Position numbers and translations under genes: made by a program | Notes under the pieces: generated by a model | What the model saw: the letters and a program-made list of their open reading frames with translations, nothing else | Databases searched by the model: none | What the model was told of the DNA's origin: nothing | DNA from: Desulfobulbaceae bacterium | Lineage (GTDB): Bacteria > Desulfobacterota > Desulfobulbia > Desulfobulbales > Desulfocapsaceae | NCBI GenBank assembly: GCA_004796425.1 | Contig: QZLB01000075.1 | Span: 1 to 49,294 of the forward strand | DNA: 49,294 nucleotides | Reading direction: 5' to 3' | Shown: piece by piece, positions 1 through 8,788 of the stretch | How the letters are laid out: each line of letters begins with the position of its first letter | Numbering within the stretch: the first letter of the stretch is position 1

Positions 1-45
1 GTTTTTAGCCCGTGCTTCCAGCCTAATATGGTGAGCCAGTTCTTG

Positions 46-513
46 TCAGTGAGCCACCTCGGGGATATTCATTAGTCGGACAACCTCCTGGGCAACATAA
101 AAGAGCTCGGTTGGTACCAGTTCAATCTGAAGTTCGCCGTCTTCATCCAGGTATTCAAACGTTTCTTCAATTACATCTGCGTTACCGGGACCATAACACT
201 GGTCGAATTGCCAATAGTCGTGATCTTTTTGGACTCCCAGTGTTGCCAGTCTCTCCCCTGAGCGGGTGCGGATTGAGAAGATACAATAATCAAGATCGGC
301 GCAGCGACTGGCAAATGTTCTACAACAATGTTGCATCCAAAAGCCCTCTGATTTAAGCATTTTCGAAGAGGTTAAGGGAATAATGAGGTATTCCCCGATC
401 AACATTTCTGGAAGCTGCGGGTTCCATGAACCTTTGAAATTCTTTTCCTTAAGACCCGTTTGTGGAATCAGCTTAGCTGATGAGTTCTGGTAATGGTGTG
501 TTTCCTTGATCAT
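46..513 (-). CDS. PcfJ-like domain protein
   Basis: A 155-residue soluble protein with no signal peptide or membrane segment. Residues about 55-110 carry the PcfJ-type pattern: M-x-HC (His62, Cys63), a second Cys at 71, then CIFSIR (77-82), an ATL strand and a W-x-x-x-Q-x-x-G-x-x-N stretch (101-111). PcfJ was named from a conjugative plasmid of Enterococcus, and related domains are common on bacterial chromosomes and phages; their biochemical role is not established. The tail (120-155) is acidic. The ATG at 513 follows a good ribosome site (GGGAGGT, complement of 522-528). No plasmid transfer gene lies nearby, so nothing here ties it to conjugation. The family call is moderately sure; the function is unknown. 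Confidence 0.6.
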   Translation of the reverse strand: MIKETHHYQNSSAKLIPQTGLKEKNFKGSWNPQLPEMLIGEYLIIPLTSSKMLKSEGFWMQHCCRTFASRCADLDYCIFSIRTRSGERLATLGVQKDHDYWQFDQCYGPGNADVIEETFEYLDEDGELQIELVPTELFYVAQEVVRLMNIPEVAH

Positions 514-784
514 CTGATGATACCTCCCGTAGGATTGTGTTTGTCAGGCGATGTTGCTCAGGTGCTAAATATGTTCTTCTTTGACTCCATTATTGCGCAC
601 CGGGGGTATCATATATGGATGCCCCCTCAGTTTTTTTTGATCGCAATGGTGTTGTGTCTGAAAGAAGTGAAATCATCCCCTGTTAATTCACCCCCTTGAC
701 GCTCGACTCCCGGTGTGGTAGTTAAACCGACTGCCTTCCTCGTAGACCAAGAATGAAATTCACAGCGTGCGGAGTAAAAGTAAG
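514..784. other. Intergenic region between divergent pcfJ-like and aminotransferase genes
   Basis: This stretch separates two divergently read genes. It holds the ribosome site of the PcfJ-like gene at its left end, a stem-loop with a T tract at 602-638 (listed separately), and a GGAG at 771-774 ten bases before the ATG at 785. I see no convincing sigma-70 promoter. A TTGACT at 581-586 has no -10 at a normal distance, and the short open frame at 493-699 lacks protein-like character. Confidence 0.5.
602..638 (+). terminator. Stem-loop with T tract upstream of the aminotransferase gene
   Basis: GGGGGTATC (602-610) pairs with GATGCCCCC (618-626) over nine base pairs, one a G-T wobble, with a seven-base AT loop. 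Four bases later comes a run of eight Ts (631-638). This is intrinsic-terminator architecture on the plus strand. No plus-strand gene ends upstream of it, so it may stop a short leader or antisense transcript, or act as an attenuator in the aminotransferase leader. Confidence 0.5.
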
Positions 785-2089
785 ATGCGAACGAATATTG
801 TGCACATAGGTGCAGGGGAACTCACCTATGAAATCAGGAAAATTGTCACCGTTGGAAACAAGCTCGAAGCCCTGGGGTTAAAAACCAGTTGGGAGAATAT
901 TGGTGATCCCATCGCCAAAGGTGAAATGGTACCCGGCTGGATGAAAGAGATTGTCGCCAAAGCCGCCATGGATGATGCCAGCTATGGGTATTGCCCGACC
1001 AAAGGTGTTCTCTCCACCAGGCAGTTCATCGCCAACCAGGTGAACAGCAGGAATAAAGCGGTCATCGATTCTGAGGACATTCTCTTTTTCAATGGGTTGG
1101 GGGATGCGATTTCAAAGATATTCGGTTTTTTAAAACGTACGGCCCGAGTATTGGTGCCGACTCCCAGTTATTCCACCCACTCATCGGCAGAAGCAGCCCA
1201 TGCGGGCACCAGGCCACTGACTTATATTCTTGATCCTAACAACAAGTGGTATCCCGATCTTGACGACATAGAAAAATCCGTCAAATATAACCCTGCAGTG
1301 GCCGGTATTCTCATTATCAATCCAGACAATCCCACCGGTGCGGTTTATCCGGTAGAAATCCTCGAGGCAATTGTGGAAATTGCCAAGCGCTATGATTTAT
1401 TTCTGATCAGTGATGAAATCTACCAGAACATAGTATACAACGGGATTAATACTGCTCCGCTCTCGGATATTATCGGTGATGTCCCGGCAATCACCATGCA
1501 TGGCATGTCAAAAGAAATGCCCTGGCCGGGGGCACGTTGCGGCTGGATTGAGGTTTACAACCGCGATAAGGATCCGATGTTTTCACAATACGTGGATTCG
1601 ATACTCAACGCCAAGATGGTAGAGGTCTGCTCCACCACCTTGCCACAGATGGTCTATCCTGAAATTGTTAGTCATCCTCTATACCAGGAGTATCTTCAGG
1701 AGCGCATCGAGCGCTATAATAGATTTTCGCACATTGCCTATGATTGTCTCAAGGGGGTAAAGGGTGTCCTGGTAAACCGGCCGACCGGGTCTTTTTATAT
1801 GAGTGTCTGTTTTGAAGATGGTGCACTTAATCATCGCCAGCGTTTGCCCATCGATAACCCGGAAATTCGGGAGATGATCGAAAAGCTGGTAGGCGTTCCC
1901 GGAACCGAAAAAGATAAACGCTTTGTTTATTATCTGCTTGGTTCGACCGGTGTGTGCGTGGTACCATTGACCTCGTTTGCGTCGGGCTTGAACGGTTTTC
2001 GGGTAACCCTGCTTGAGCGTGACGAAAATGAATTCATCAAGATAATGAATACCATCGCAGAGTCGATCAGGCGCTATCTGAAAAGCTGA
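785..2089 (+). CDS. PLP-dependent class I/II aminotransferase
   Basis: A fold-type I aminotransferase of 434 residues from the ATG at 785. It should move an amino group between an amino acid and a 2-oxoacid through pyridoxal phosphate in the cytoplasm. Numbered from that ATG, visible features are the NPDNPTGA cofactor and substrate loop (Asn near 182), SDEIY with the pyridine-binding Asp near 210, and the Schiff-base Lys near 243 inside SKEMPWPGARCGW, whose Arg near 252 is the usual phosphate ligand. The frame is open back to a GTG at 767, but GGAG at 771-774 favours the ATG at 785. Substrate cannot be told from sequence. It stands alone: the next gene, grpE, is about 240 bases away and has its own promoter candidate. 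Confidence 0.85.
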   Translation: MRTNIVHIGAGELTYEIRKIVTVGNKLEALGLKTSWENIGDPIAKGEMVPGWMKEIVAKAAMDDASYGYCPTKGVLSTRQFIANQVNSRNKAVIDSEDILFFNGLGDAISKIFGFLKRTARVLVPTPSYSTHSSAEAAHAGTRPLTYILDPNNKWYPDLDDIEKSVKYNPAVAGILIINPDNPTGAVYPVEILEAIVEIAKRYDLFLISDEIYQNIVYNGINTAPLSDIIGDVPAITMHGMSKEMPWPGARCGWIEVYNRDKDPMFSQYVDSILNAKMVEVCSTTLPQMVYPEIVSHPLYQEYLQERIERYNRFSHIAYDCLKGVKGVLVNRPTGSFYMSVCFEDGALNHRQRLPIDNPEIREMIEKLVGVPGTEKDKRFVYYLLGSTGVCVVPLTSFASGLNGFRVTLLERDENEFIKIMNTIAESIRRYLKS

Positions 2090-2192
2090 TGGAACCCATT
2101 CAAAAATCCTCTGTAACTTACCATCAACTTCATCATTGAATTGGTGTGGTACCCCGCAAATTCTGCAGAGTACCCTATTTTTAGAACCTGGC

Positions 2193-2221
2193 TTGACAAT
2201 AAAAATCGGGCTACTTATTGT
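2193..2221 (+). promoter_or_regulatory. Candidate sigma-70 promoter for grpE-dnaK
   Basis: A perfect -35 TTGACA (2193-2198) is followed after 17 bases by TATTGT (2216-2221), four of six matches to the -10 consensus. It lies about 108 bases before the grpE start. No CIRCE inverted repeat is visible between 2090 and 2328, and no CCCCAT-type heat-shock -10, so HrcA or sigma-32 control is not evident from sequence. Confidence 0.4.
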
Positions 2222-2328
2222 TCGCACAGGTTTTTGGGATGCGTTGTAACAGGAAGGTTCCTGTATGACGCGCTCTTGCGTTCAGATAACTGATAAACCG
2301 AGTAAATTGAATTTTCCAGGAGGTTGGG

Positions 2329-2928
2329 GTGAGCAGCGAAGAAAAAGGAAAAGTCGCTCAGGACACGGTCGATGATGGAGCCGAAGGGCAGGAGGCAGTT
2401 GAGGCCCGGGAAGTGGAAATCGAAGAAGAGAAAAGTGTCGAAGAGCAACTGGTTGATGCGGAAAAAGCAAATCTTGATCTCCAGGATCAATTCCTGCGTG
2501 TTGCTGCTGAATTCGAGAACTACAAGAAACGGATGGAGCGCGAGCGTTCAACCATGCTCAAGTATGCAGGGGAAAATATCTTCCGCGAATTGCTCTCCGT
2601 TGTCGACAATCTCGAACGGGCAACCGACCAGGCGACCGTGACCAACGGCGAGAGTGAGTCAAGCCTTGCAGCATTACTTGAAGGTGTCCAGTTGACGTTA
2701 AAAAGTCTGCTGAGCACGCTGGAAAAATTCGAAGTGAAACCGATCGAGACCGTTGGGCAGCCATTTGATCCGAATACCCAGGAAGCGATGGTAATGGAAC
2801 CAAGTGATGCGGTGCCGGCTAATCATGTCTTGAATGAGTTCGAGAAGGGATATTTCTATAAAGACCGACTCCTGCGAGCAGCGCGTGTTGTTGTTTCCTC
2901 AGGTGTTGGAGAAGGCGAGAAGAAATAA
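2329..2928 (+). CDS. grpE: Nucleotide exchange factor GrpE
   Basis: GrpE, the DnaK co-chaperone that speeds ADP release. The 199-residue length is typical. The N-terminus (1-45) is strongly acidic, followed by a long helical coiled-coil segment (about 45-90) where AAEFENYKKR is the family hallmark. The C-terminal half forms the beta domain that contacts DnaK; FDPNTQEAM and the end of the protein (GYFYKDRLLRAARVVVS) are characteristic. The start is GTG at 2329, set by AGGAGG at 2318-2323. dnaK follows 146 bases later in the same direction. The usual hrcA partner upstream and dnaJ downstream are missing here. Confidence 0.96.
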   Translation: MSSEEKGKVAQDTVDDGAEGQEAVEAREVEIEEEKSVEEQLVDAEKANLDLQDQFLRVAAEFENYKKRMERERSTMLKYAGENIFRELLSVVDNLERATDQATVTNGESESSLAALLEGVQLTLKSLLSTLEKFEVKPIETVGQPFDPNTQEAMVMEPSDAVPANHVLNEFEKGYFYKDRLLRAARVVVSSGVGEGEKK

Positions 2929-3074
2929 CTCAAGAACGTTCGGAATACTTGACATTTGCATATAAATGACAACCTTACAATGTGTTGCAGCCGCCCTGCG
3001 GTAGACAATGAAAATGGGATGGAATACGGAGATAAAACTGTTGATCCGGTTAAATGATATAAGGAGATAAAAAG

Positions 3075-4994
3075 ATGGGTAAAATTATTGGAATTGATCT
3101 TGGAACCACCAACTCTTGTGTTGCGATTATGGAAGGTGGCGATCCAAAGGTTATTGCCAACGCAGAAGGAAACAGGACAACACCATCCGTCGTCGCATTC
3201 GCTGATAACAATGAGCGTTTGGTAGGGCAGGTTGCCAAGCGGCAGGCTGTAACGAATCCGGAAAGAACTCTTTACGCGGTAAAACGACTGATTGGTCGGA
3301 AATTCGAAGATGCTGAGGTTAAGAAGTCCATCAACATCAGTCCTTTCAAGATTGTCGAAGGTACGAACAAGAGTGTCTCGGTCGAAGTTGAAGGGAAGGT
3401 ATACCGCCCGGCTGAGATCTCGGCGATGGTTCTGGGCAAAATGAAACAGACTGCTGAAGAGTATCTTGGTGAGGAAGTAACCGACGCGGTAATCACCGTT
3501 CCTGCCTACTTTAATGATTCCCAGCGTCAGGCGACCAAGGACGCCGGTAAAATTGCCGGACTCAATGTTCAGCGAATTATCAATGAGCCGACAGCAGCCT
3601 CGCTTGCTTATGGCCTGGACAAGAAAAACGAAGAAAAGATTGCGGTATTTGACCTTGGCGGCGGTACCTTTGACGTCTCTATCCTGGAGATCGGTGATGG
3701 TGTTTTTGAGGTAAAATCGACTAACGGAGATACCTTTCTTGGTGGTGAAGACTTCGACATGAGGATTGTTACCTGGCTGGCTGACGAGTTCAAGCGCGAT
3801 CAGGGTGTGGATCTGCGAAATGACAAAATGGCACTGCAGCGCCTTAAAGAGGAAGCTGAGAAGGCCAAAATGGAACTTTCCACCACTGTTGAAACCGACA
3901 TCAATCTGCCGTTTATTACTGCAGATGCCTCGGGACCAAAGCATCTGAACATCAAACTGAGCCGGGCCAAGTATGAGACTCTGGTGGAAGATCTAGTAGA
4001 GCGAACCGTTGGACCATGTATGACCGCCATCAAAGATGCCGGCCTACAGCCATCCGATATCGATGAGGTTATTCTAGTCGGTGGTATGACAAGGATGCCC
4101 AAAGTCCAGGAGAAGGTTCAGGAGATTTTTGGCAAGGCACCCAATAAAGGTGTTAACCCCGATGAGGTCGTGGCAGTTGGTGCCGCAATTCAGGGTGGGG
4201 TATTGCAGGGCGATGTAAAAGATGTTCTGCTGCTTGATGTTACCCCGCTTTCTCTTGGTATCGAAACCCTTGGTTCGGTTACCACCAAGCTGATTGAGAA
4301 AAACACCACGGTTCCCACCAAAAAGAGCCAGGTTTTCTCCACGGCGGCAGACAACCAACCGGCGGTATCGATTCACGTGCTCCAGGGTGAGCGTGAAATG
4401 GCCCAGGATAATAAAACCATCGGTCGCTTTGAGCTGACCGATATTCCACCAGCGCCGCGCGGAGTGCCGCAGATTGAGGTTACTTTTGACCTTGATGCAA
4501 ACGGTATTCTCCATGTATCGGCAAAAGACCTTGGCACGGGCAAGGAACAGTCCATTCGCATAACCGCATCTTCAGGTTTGACCGAGGAAGAAATCGAGCG
4601 GATGAAGAAGGATGCCGAGATTCATGCCGAAGAAGATAAGCGTCGTAAAGAACTGGTTGAAACAAAGAATCAGGCAGATGCACTGGTTCACGCAACCGAG
4701 AAGAGCCTCAAGGAGCTTGAGGACAAGGTAGATGCTGAAACCAAAGAGAACGTTGAAAAAGAGATTGCCAACGTCAAGAGTGTCATGGAAAGCGATGATG
4801 TTGAGGAAATCAAGAAAGCCGTCGAGGCGTTGACCCAGGCATCCCATAAGCTGGCAGAGTTGATGTATGCCCAGGCAGCCAAGGATAATCCGGATGCAGG
4901 TGGTGATGATCAGGCCGGCGGCGGACAATCGGCCAACAAAAAAGGTGGCGATGATGACGATGTCGTTGACGCTGATTTTGAAGAAGTGAAATAG
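3075..4994 (+). CDS. dnaK: Molecular chaperone DnaK (Hsp70)
   Basis: DnaK, the ATP-driven Hsp70 that binds exposed hydrophobic peptides. At 639 residues it is full length. The nucleotide-binding domain starts with [10 protein letters not shown] and includes [25 protein letters not shown] and VGGMTRMP. The interdomain linker reads DVLLLDV, the peptide-binding domain follows (ETLGSV through the helical lid), and the acidic tail ends in DADFEEVK, matching the EEVD-like end of bacterial DnaK. AAGGAG lies just before the ATG. Together with grpE it forms the nucleotide-exchange half of the Hsp70 machine; the J-protein must be encoded elsewhere. A strong terminator follows at 5028-5065. The 146-base gap after grpE may hold its own promoter (TTGACA near 2950), but no -10 fits well. 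Confidence 0.98.
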   Translation: MGKIIGIDLGTTNSCVAIMEGGDPKVIANAEGNRTTPSVVAFADNNERLVGQVAKRQAVTNPERTLYAVKRLIGRKFEDAEVKKSINISPFKIVEGTNKSVSVEVEGKVYRPAEISAMVLGKMKQTAEEYLGEEVTDAVITVPAYFNDSQRQATKDAGKIAGLNVQRIINEPTAASLAYGLDKKNEEKIAVFDLGGGTFDVSILEIGDGVFEVKSTNGDTFLGGEDFDMRIVTWLADEFKRDQGVDLRNDKMALQRLKEEAEKAKMELSTTVETDINLPFITADASGPKHLNIKLSRAKYETLVEDLVERTVGPCMTAIKDAGLQPSDIDEVILVGGMTRMPKVQEKVQEIFGKAPNKGVNPDEVVAVGAAIQGGVLQGDVKDVLLLDVTPLSLGIETLGSVTTKLIEKNTTVPTKKSQVFSTAADNQPAVSIHVLQGEREMAQDNKTIGRFELTDIPPAPRGVPQIEVTFDLDANGILHVSAKDLGTGKEQSIRITASSGLTEEEIERMKKDAEIHAEEDKRRKELVETKNQADALVHATEKSLKELEDKVDAETKENVEKEIANVKSVMESDDVEEIKKAVEALTQASHKLAELMYAQAAKDNPDAGGDDQAGGGQSANKKGGDDDDVVDADFEEVK

Positions 4995-5027
4995 CGCGGT
5001 TCATACGCTGATCCCGCATTTTTGGCA

Positions 5028-5065
5028 GGGGAGAGAGAATGAAATTCTCTCTCCCCTTTTTTTTT
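5028..5065 (+). terminator. Strong intrinsic terminator after dnaK
   Basis: GGGGAGAGAGAAT (5028-5040) pairs perfectly with ATTCTCTCTCCCC (5044-5056) around a GAA loop, followed directly by nine Ts (5057-5065). The 13-bp stem and uninterrupted T run make this the clearest terminator in the window. It isolates grpE-dnaK from trpS. Confidence 0.95.
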
Positions 5066-5137
5066 GTTTTGCGCTATGGTGTTGCTCTTACAAAAGAGGC
5101 AGGCTGTTAAGGGATAACTCATTCAAGAACCAGGACC

Positions 5138-6103
5138 ATGAAAATATTATCAGGTATCCAACCTTCCGGTAAACTTCATATCGGAAACTATTTTGGCATG
5201 ATGAAAACGATGATCTCCCAGATGGAAAATTCTGAGTTATACGTTTTTATCGTTGATCTTCACGCACTCACCTCGGTCCATGACCGGAACAGGCTCTCCC
5301 AGGGAACCCTGGAAGCGGCAGCAGATTTTCTCGCATTGGGGCTGGATCCCGAGAAGTGTACGTTCTGGGTGCAGTCAGACGTACCGGAGGTATGCGAGCT
5401 GACCTGGATACTCTCTACCCTGACACCCATGGGTCTTCTGGAGCGGTGCCACTCCTATAAGGACAAAGTGGCCAAAGGACTGCATGCCAGCCATGGATTG
5501 TTCAGTTATCCAGTTCTGATGGCCGCCGACATCCTGCTCTATCAGGCTGAGCAGGTACCGGTGGGCAAGGATCAGAAACAGCACCTCGAGGTGGCCAGGG
5601 ATATCGCCCAGAAATTCAATAATGAGTTTGGTGAGACCTTTGTACTTCCGGAACCGGCAATCAGTGAGAAAACTGCGATTGTGCCCGGTATAGACGGTCA
5701 GAAAATGTCTAAATCCTATGATAATACCATCCCGATTTTTCTTGAGGGAAAACCACTTAAAAAGCGGGTGATGGCTATTCAGACCGATGCAACGCCGGTT
5801 GAGGAACCCAAGGATCCGGATTCCTGTAGCCTCTATCAGATGCTGAGCCTTTTCGCCTCTGCTGATCGGCTGGCTGAGATACATGAGCTGTATGTAAAAG
5901 GGGGTGCTGCTTATGGTTACCTGAAATTGGAATTGCTCGAGTTGATTAGTGAGCGCTTTGCCGAGGCGCGTAGTAAAAAACAGTTACTTCTAGATGACCC
6001 CCATGAGCTGCGAGCCATCCTGGCAAAAGGTGCAGAGAAGGCCCGTGAAAAGGCCATGGTTACCCTTGATCTGGTACGTGACCGGGTCGGTATCAAATAT
6101 TGA
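5138..6103 (+). CDS. trpS: Tryptophanyl-tRNA synthetase
   Basis: Class I aminoacyl-tRNA synthetase that charges tRNA-Trp. At 321 residues it matches the usual bacterial TrpRS length. The ATP-binding HIGH signature appears as HIGN (14-17) after GIQPSGKL, and the second signature is KMSKS in the stretch GIDGQKMSKSYDN. The segment YPVLMAADILLYQ, lining the tryptophan pocket, is also typical. The stop codon overlaps the possible TTG start of the next gene, so trpS and the HD-domain gene are likely co-transcribed. The dnaK terminator upstream implies a separate promoter in 5066-5137. Confidence 0.97.
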   Translation: MKILSGIQPSGKLHIGNYFGMMKTMISQMENSELYVFIVDLHALTSVHDRNRLSQGTLEAAADFLALGLDPEKCTFWVQSDVPEVCELTWILSTLTPMGLLERCHSYKDKVAKGLHASHGLFSYPVLMAADILLYQAEQVPVGKDQKQHLEVARDIAQKFNNEFGETFVLPEPAISEKTAIVPGIDGQKMSKSYDNTIPIFLEGKPLKKRVMAIQTDATPVEEPKDPDSCSLYQMLSLFASADRLAEIHELYVKGGAAYGYLKLELLELISERFAEARSKKQLLLDDPHELRAILAKGAEKAREKAMVTLDLVRDRVGIKY

Positions 6104-6678
6104 GAAACGTGATGAACTACGGAATATCAAGAGATGAGGCACTTGTCCTGGTAAGGTCCCACATTGCCAATAACAATCTGGTAAACCATTGTCTGGCTGC
6201 TGAAGCGGTGCTGGGTGCCCTGGCCAAAAAACTTGGTGAAGATGAACAGAAGTGGCGCCTGGCCGGACTCCTCCATGATCTGGATGCTGAGCGCCAGCCA
6301 GACTTGAGCAATCACACGAAGGAAACCGTTGAAATCCTCCAGCAGAAAGGGGTTGATGAAGAGATTGTCGAAGCTATCCGACTGCATAATCTTGAGGCTT
6401 ACCCTGGTGAGCAGCGACAGACCAGATTACAGCATGGGCTTGCGGCCGGAGAAACTGTTACCGGTCTGGTTATTGCTGCTGCTCTGGTGAATCCTGCGAA
6501 AAAACTCTCGGCGGTCAAACCAAAGTCGGTAAAGAAGCGGTTCAAGGAAAAAGCATTTGCCCGGGGTGCAAATCGGGAGATTATCGCAGAATGCGAAAAA
6601 CTGGAGATCAGTGTGCCCGATTTTTGTGAGCTGAGTCTGCTGGCAATGCAGGAAATTGCTGAAGAAATCGGGCTTTGA
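6100..6678 (+). CDS. HD-domain (HDIG-type) protein
   Basis: A protein of about 190 residues built around an HD metal-dependent phosphohydrolase domain. The His of NNNLVNHC, the HD pair in GLLHDLDAE and a later His in RLHNLEAY are the expected metal ligands. HD proteins of this size hydrolyse nucleotides or phosphoesters, but the substrate is not predictable here. The C-terminal third (from about residue 125) is Lys-rich (KKLSAVKPKSVKKRF). The start is uncertain: TTG at 6100 overlaps the trpS stop, while GTG 6109 and ATG 6112 are in frame a few codons on; I favour ATG 6112. Translational coupling to trpS is likely. It converges on the next gene with an 8-base gap. Confidence 0.8.
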   Translation: MRNVMNYGISRDEALVLVRSHIANNNLVNHCLAAEAVLGALAKKLGEDEQKWRLAGLLHDLDAERQPDLSNHTKETVEILQQKGVDEEIVEAIRLHNLEAYPGEQRQTRLQHGLAAGETVTGLVIAAALVNPAKKLSAVKPKSVKKRFKEKAFARGANREIIAECEKLEISVPDFCELSLLAMQEIAEEIGL

Positions 6679-6686
6679 TTTGTTAG

Positions 6687-7214
6687 CTAGCTGGGGACAA
6701 AACCGCTGTTTTCGATACGAACGAACCCCTCGAGCAGCAAGTGGTCAATTCGCTCGTTCAACACAATATCCTCATCCGGTGCGTTCATGTCCGATATGAA
6801 GGCAAATGACCCATCTTTCCAGTGCAAGGCATCAAAGAAGGCATCTTTGGCCTGTTGTCTGAGCAGCGAGTTGAGGGTTGATCTCTGCAGATAGCCTTTC
6901 TCGATCATGATCGAGCCAACCCGTTTCTGGTTGCGCATTGCCTCCCACTCCTTCAGACATTCCTTCAACTGCTCATCGGTAATTTGCTGTGAATCCAGCA
7001 GCATCTGACCAATCTGTTTCTGCTGGGTATGCAGTGTCCCCCAAAGCAGCTTTCCATTGGAAAAGTAGAATGATGCCTTATCCGGGGGTCTGAGAAGGAT
7101 TAGTTTGCCGCTGAGGCTGGTGAGATAGAGGAGCTGAAATACACCTTCGATTCCGACAACTTCGATTGCTCCCTGGAAGTCGACGCTTTTACGTTTTGCG
7201 ATATTTTGAGTCAT
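6687..7214 (-). CDS. DUF4388 domain protein
   Basis: A 175-residue soluble protein whose first 80 residues fit DUF4388, the domain found at the N-terminus of PatA-like regulators: FQGAIEVVGIEGVFQLL, then a LSGKLIL strand and FYFSNGKLLWG. Residues 85-140 form a helical region with paired IGQMLLD...ITDEQLKECL and VGSIMIEKGYL units. These resemble the short helical repeats of type II secretion ATPase N-domains (GspE/PilB-like) that follow DUF4388 in many delta-proteobacterial proteins. The final strand region (FFDALHWKDGSFAF) matches the closing part of such proteins. Its role is unknown; related proteins occur in motility and signalling clusters, but no such gene adjoins it here. Confidence 0.75.
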   Translation of the reverse strand: MTQNIAKRKSVDFQGAIEVVGIEGVFQLLYLTSLSGKLILLRPPDKASFYFSNGKLLWGTLHTQQKQIGQMLLDSQQITDEQLKECLKEWEAMRNQKRVGSIMIEKGYLQRSTLNSLLRQQAKDAFFDALHWKDGSFAFISDMNAPDEDIVLNERIDHLLLEGFVRIENSGFVPS

Positions 7215-7522
7215 ATTCTACGGTGGATAAGAGATGCAACAGAGCGACAAATTCCAACGTGCGCTCATACCCTGATTTTTTGCTGCCTGGTCGTATTCCT
7301 TATGCTGGGCAGCATTCTATTGTATGCGGAAAAAAAGGGCAATAATTATTAAGGGGTAGAGTGTGATAGGTAAATATACCTAATTTTGACTCGAATTCTT
7401 TTTATTTCAGATGTGTTAGATATCGCGAAACAAAAAGTGGGCAATTAAATTATTTTTGAACACAATTGAAATATATCGTGGATTCGGTGCCGGCGGAGCG
7501 GTGAGGCGGCTTGAATAGGGAA
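7215..7522. other. Intergenic region with an AT-rich palindrome
   Basis: This lies upstream of the DUF4388 gene and downstream of the immunophilin gene. It includes an imperfect 16-base palindrome (TAGGTA/TACCTA arms, 7367-7382) in AT-rich DNA, which could be an operator. I found no open frame worth calling and no convincing paired -35/-10 hexamers. The last part (about 7483-7520) is GC-rich without a clear fold. Confidence 0.3.
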
Positions 7523-7550
7523 GGGAACGAAGGACTAGTCCTTCGTTCCC
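7523..7550. terminator. Perfect 28-base palindrome after the immunophilin gene
   Basis: Bases 7523-7550 are self-complementary without mismatch (14-base arms, centre CTAG). It begins 25 bases past the stop codon of the minus-strand immunophilin gene and is placed like a terminator. Neither strand shows a T tract after it, so it may be a transcript-end stabiliser or a protein site instead. Confidence 0.5.
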
Positions 7551-7575
7551 TGAGGTGGTATCAAATAAGAAAAGA

Positions 7576-8607
7576 CTAAAAGTCGACCAACTCTACATCA
7601 AATACCATGGTCGCGTTTGGTGGAATCGGTCCCCTACCGGAAGGACCGTACCCAAGTTTTGCAGGGATAATCAGGATTCGTTTTTCTCCTTTAGTCATTG
7701 ACAAGAAGGCTTCATCCCATCCTTTGATCACCCGTCCGGCACCGACCGGAAATGCAATTGGTTCACCGCGGTCATAGGAGGAATCAAATTTAGTGCCATC
7801 AAGCAGTTTTCCGGTGTAGTGTGCTTTTACCATCGCTCCTTTTGCCGGCGTGGCGCCACCAGATCCTTCCTCGACAACAACATATTTCAAGCCGGATGGA
7901 GTGGTGATGGCATCGGGATACTTTTCATCGATCAGTGAATTCTGAGCAGCCTCGGCGGCTCGCTCTTGCTCGGCTTTTCGCTCGTCAATGGATTTGAGCA
8001 AACGGTCAAAAGCAGCCTGGTCAGCCTCAAATGCCTCTGCCTTCGAGCCGACTCTGATGATTTCAATTGTTTCAAGTTTATCGCCCTGCTTGATTGCATT
8101 CACTACGTCCTGGCCGGAAATGACATGACCAAAAACGGTATGCTTGCCATCGAGCCAGGGTGTTGGTACGTGGGTGATGAAAAACTGGCTGCCGTTGGTC
8201 CCGGGACCGGCGTTGGCCATCGATAAAATTCCAGGACCGGTGTGTTTGAGGCTCGGGTCGATTTCATCGGGGAAGGTGTAGCCCGGTCCACCTGTTCCGG
8301 TACCCAACGGGCAGCCGCCCTGAATCATGAAATCGGGGATGACCCGGTGAAAATTCAAACCATCATAGAACTTGGTACCCTGGGTTCCACCACCGCCGCC
8401 CAGTTCCTTAGTCCCTTCTGCGAGCCCGACAAAGTTGGCTACTGTCAGAGGAGTTTTTTCAAATTCGAGAATGGTAAGGATTTCTCCTTTTTCGGTATGA
8501 AACTTTGCGTAAAGGCCGTCTTTTAAATTTGCTTCTGCCATTGTCATTTCTCCAGTAATAATGAAGCATAGAACAATCAATCCAAGGATTGCGCCTAATC
8601 TTTTCAT
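7576..8607 (-). CDS. Exported cyclophilin-FKBP dual peptidyl-prolyl isomerase
   Basis: Two unrelated prolyl-isomerase folds in one 343-residue chain. Residues 1-24 are a signal peptide (Lys-Arg, hydrophobic core, A-E-A), so it should act in the periplasm. Residues about 30-187 are cyclophilin: [13 protein letters not shown] with the catalytic Arg near 88, then NGSQFFIT and [10 protein letters not shown] charged, Ala-rich helical linker spans about 188-225. Residues 236-343 are [30 protein letters not shown] with the pocket Trp near 297, and the closing FDVELVDF. The frame is open to 8643, but AGGAGG (complement of 8612-8617) four bases before the ATG at 8607 fixes the start. Both active sites look complete. 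Dual-family immunophilins are known but uncommon, and the domain order differs between lineages. Confidence 0.9.
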   Translation of the reverse strand: MKRLGAILGLIVLCFIITGEMTMAEANLKDGLYAKFHTEKGEILTILEFEKTPLTVANFVGLAEGTKELGGGGGTQGTKFYDGLNFHRVIPDFMIQGGCPLGTGTGGPGYTFPDEIDPSLKHTGPGILSMANAGPGTNGSQFFITHVPTPWLDGKHTVFGHVISGQDVVNAIKQGDKLETIEIIRVGSKAEAFEADQAAFDRLLKSIDERKAEQERAAEAAQNSLIDEKYPDAITTPSGLKYVVVEEGSGGATPAKGAMVKAHYTGKLLDGTKFDSSYDRGEPIAFPVGAGRVIKGWDEAFLSMTKGEKRILIIPAKLGYGPSGRGPIPPNATMVFDVELVDF

Positions 8608-8788
8608 GATTCCTCCTTTTATGCTGATGTTTTGTTGTTTCAAGAACTGTCTGACTACTAGATCAGGCGTTCGTTGTCAAGTGATAGCACACCGAAGGAA
8701 ATTGCGTATTGCAGTTGACGCAAGCACAACGAAAAGGTTAATTGGGTGACTGCATGGGTGTTGTGAGATACTATTTCCAAAAAAACGC

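Noticed and set aside
493-699. 68-codon plus-strand frame upstream of the aminotransferase
   Set aside because: It overlaps the start and ribosome site of the pcfJ-like gene and reads through the stem-loop and T tract; no protein character.
2090-2328. CIRCE element before grpE
   Set aside because: No TTAGCACTC/GAGTGCTAA arms are present.
2856-3944. A 362-codon open frame antisense to grpE and dnaK
   Set aside because: Long antisense frames over dnaK are a known artefact of its codon bias and have often been misannotated; the product has no domain.
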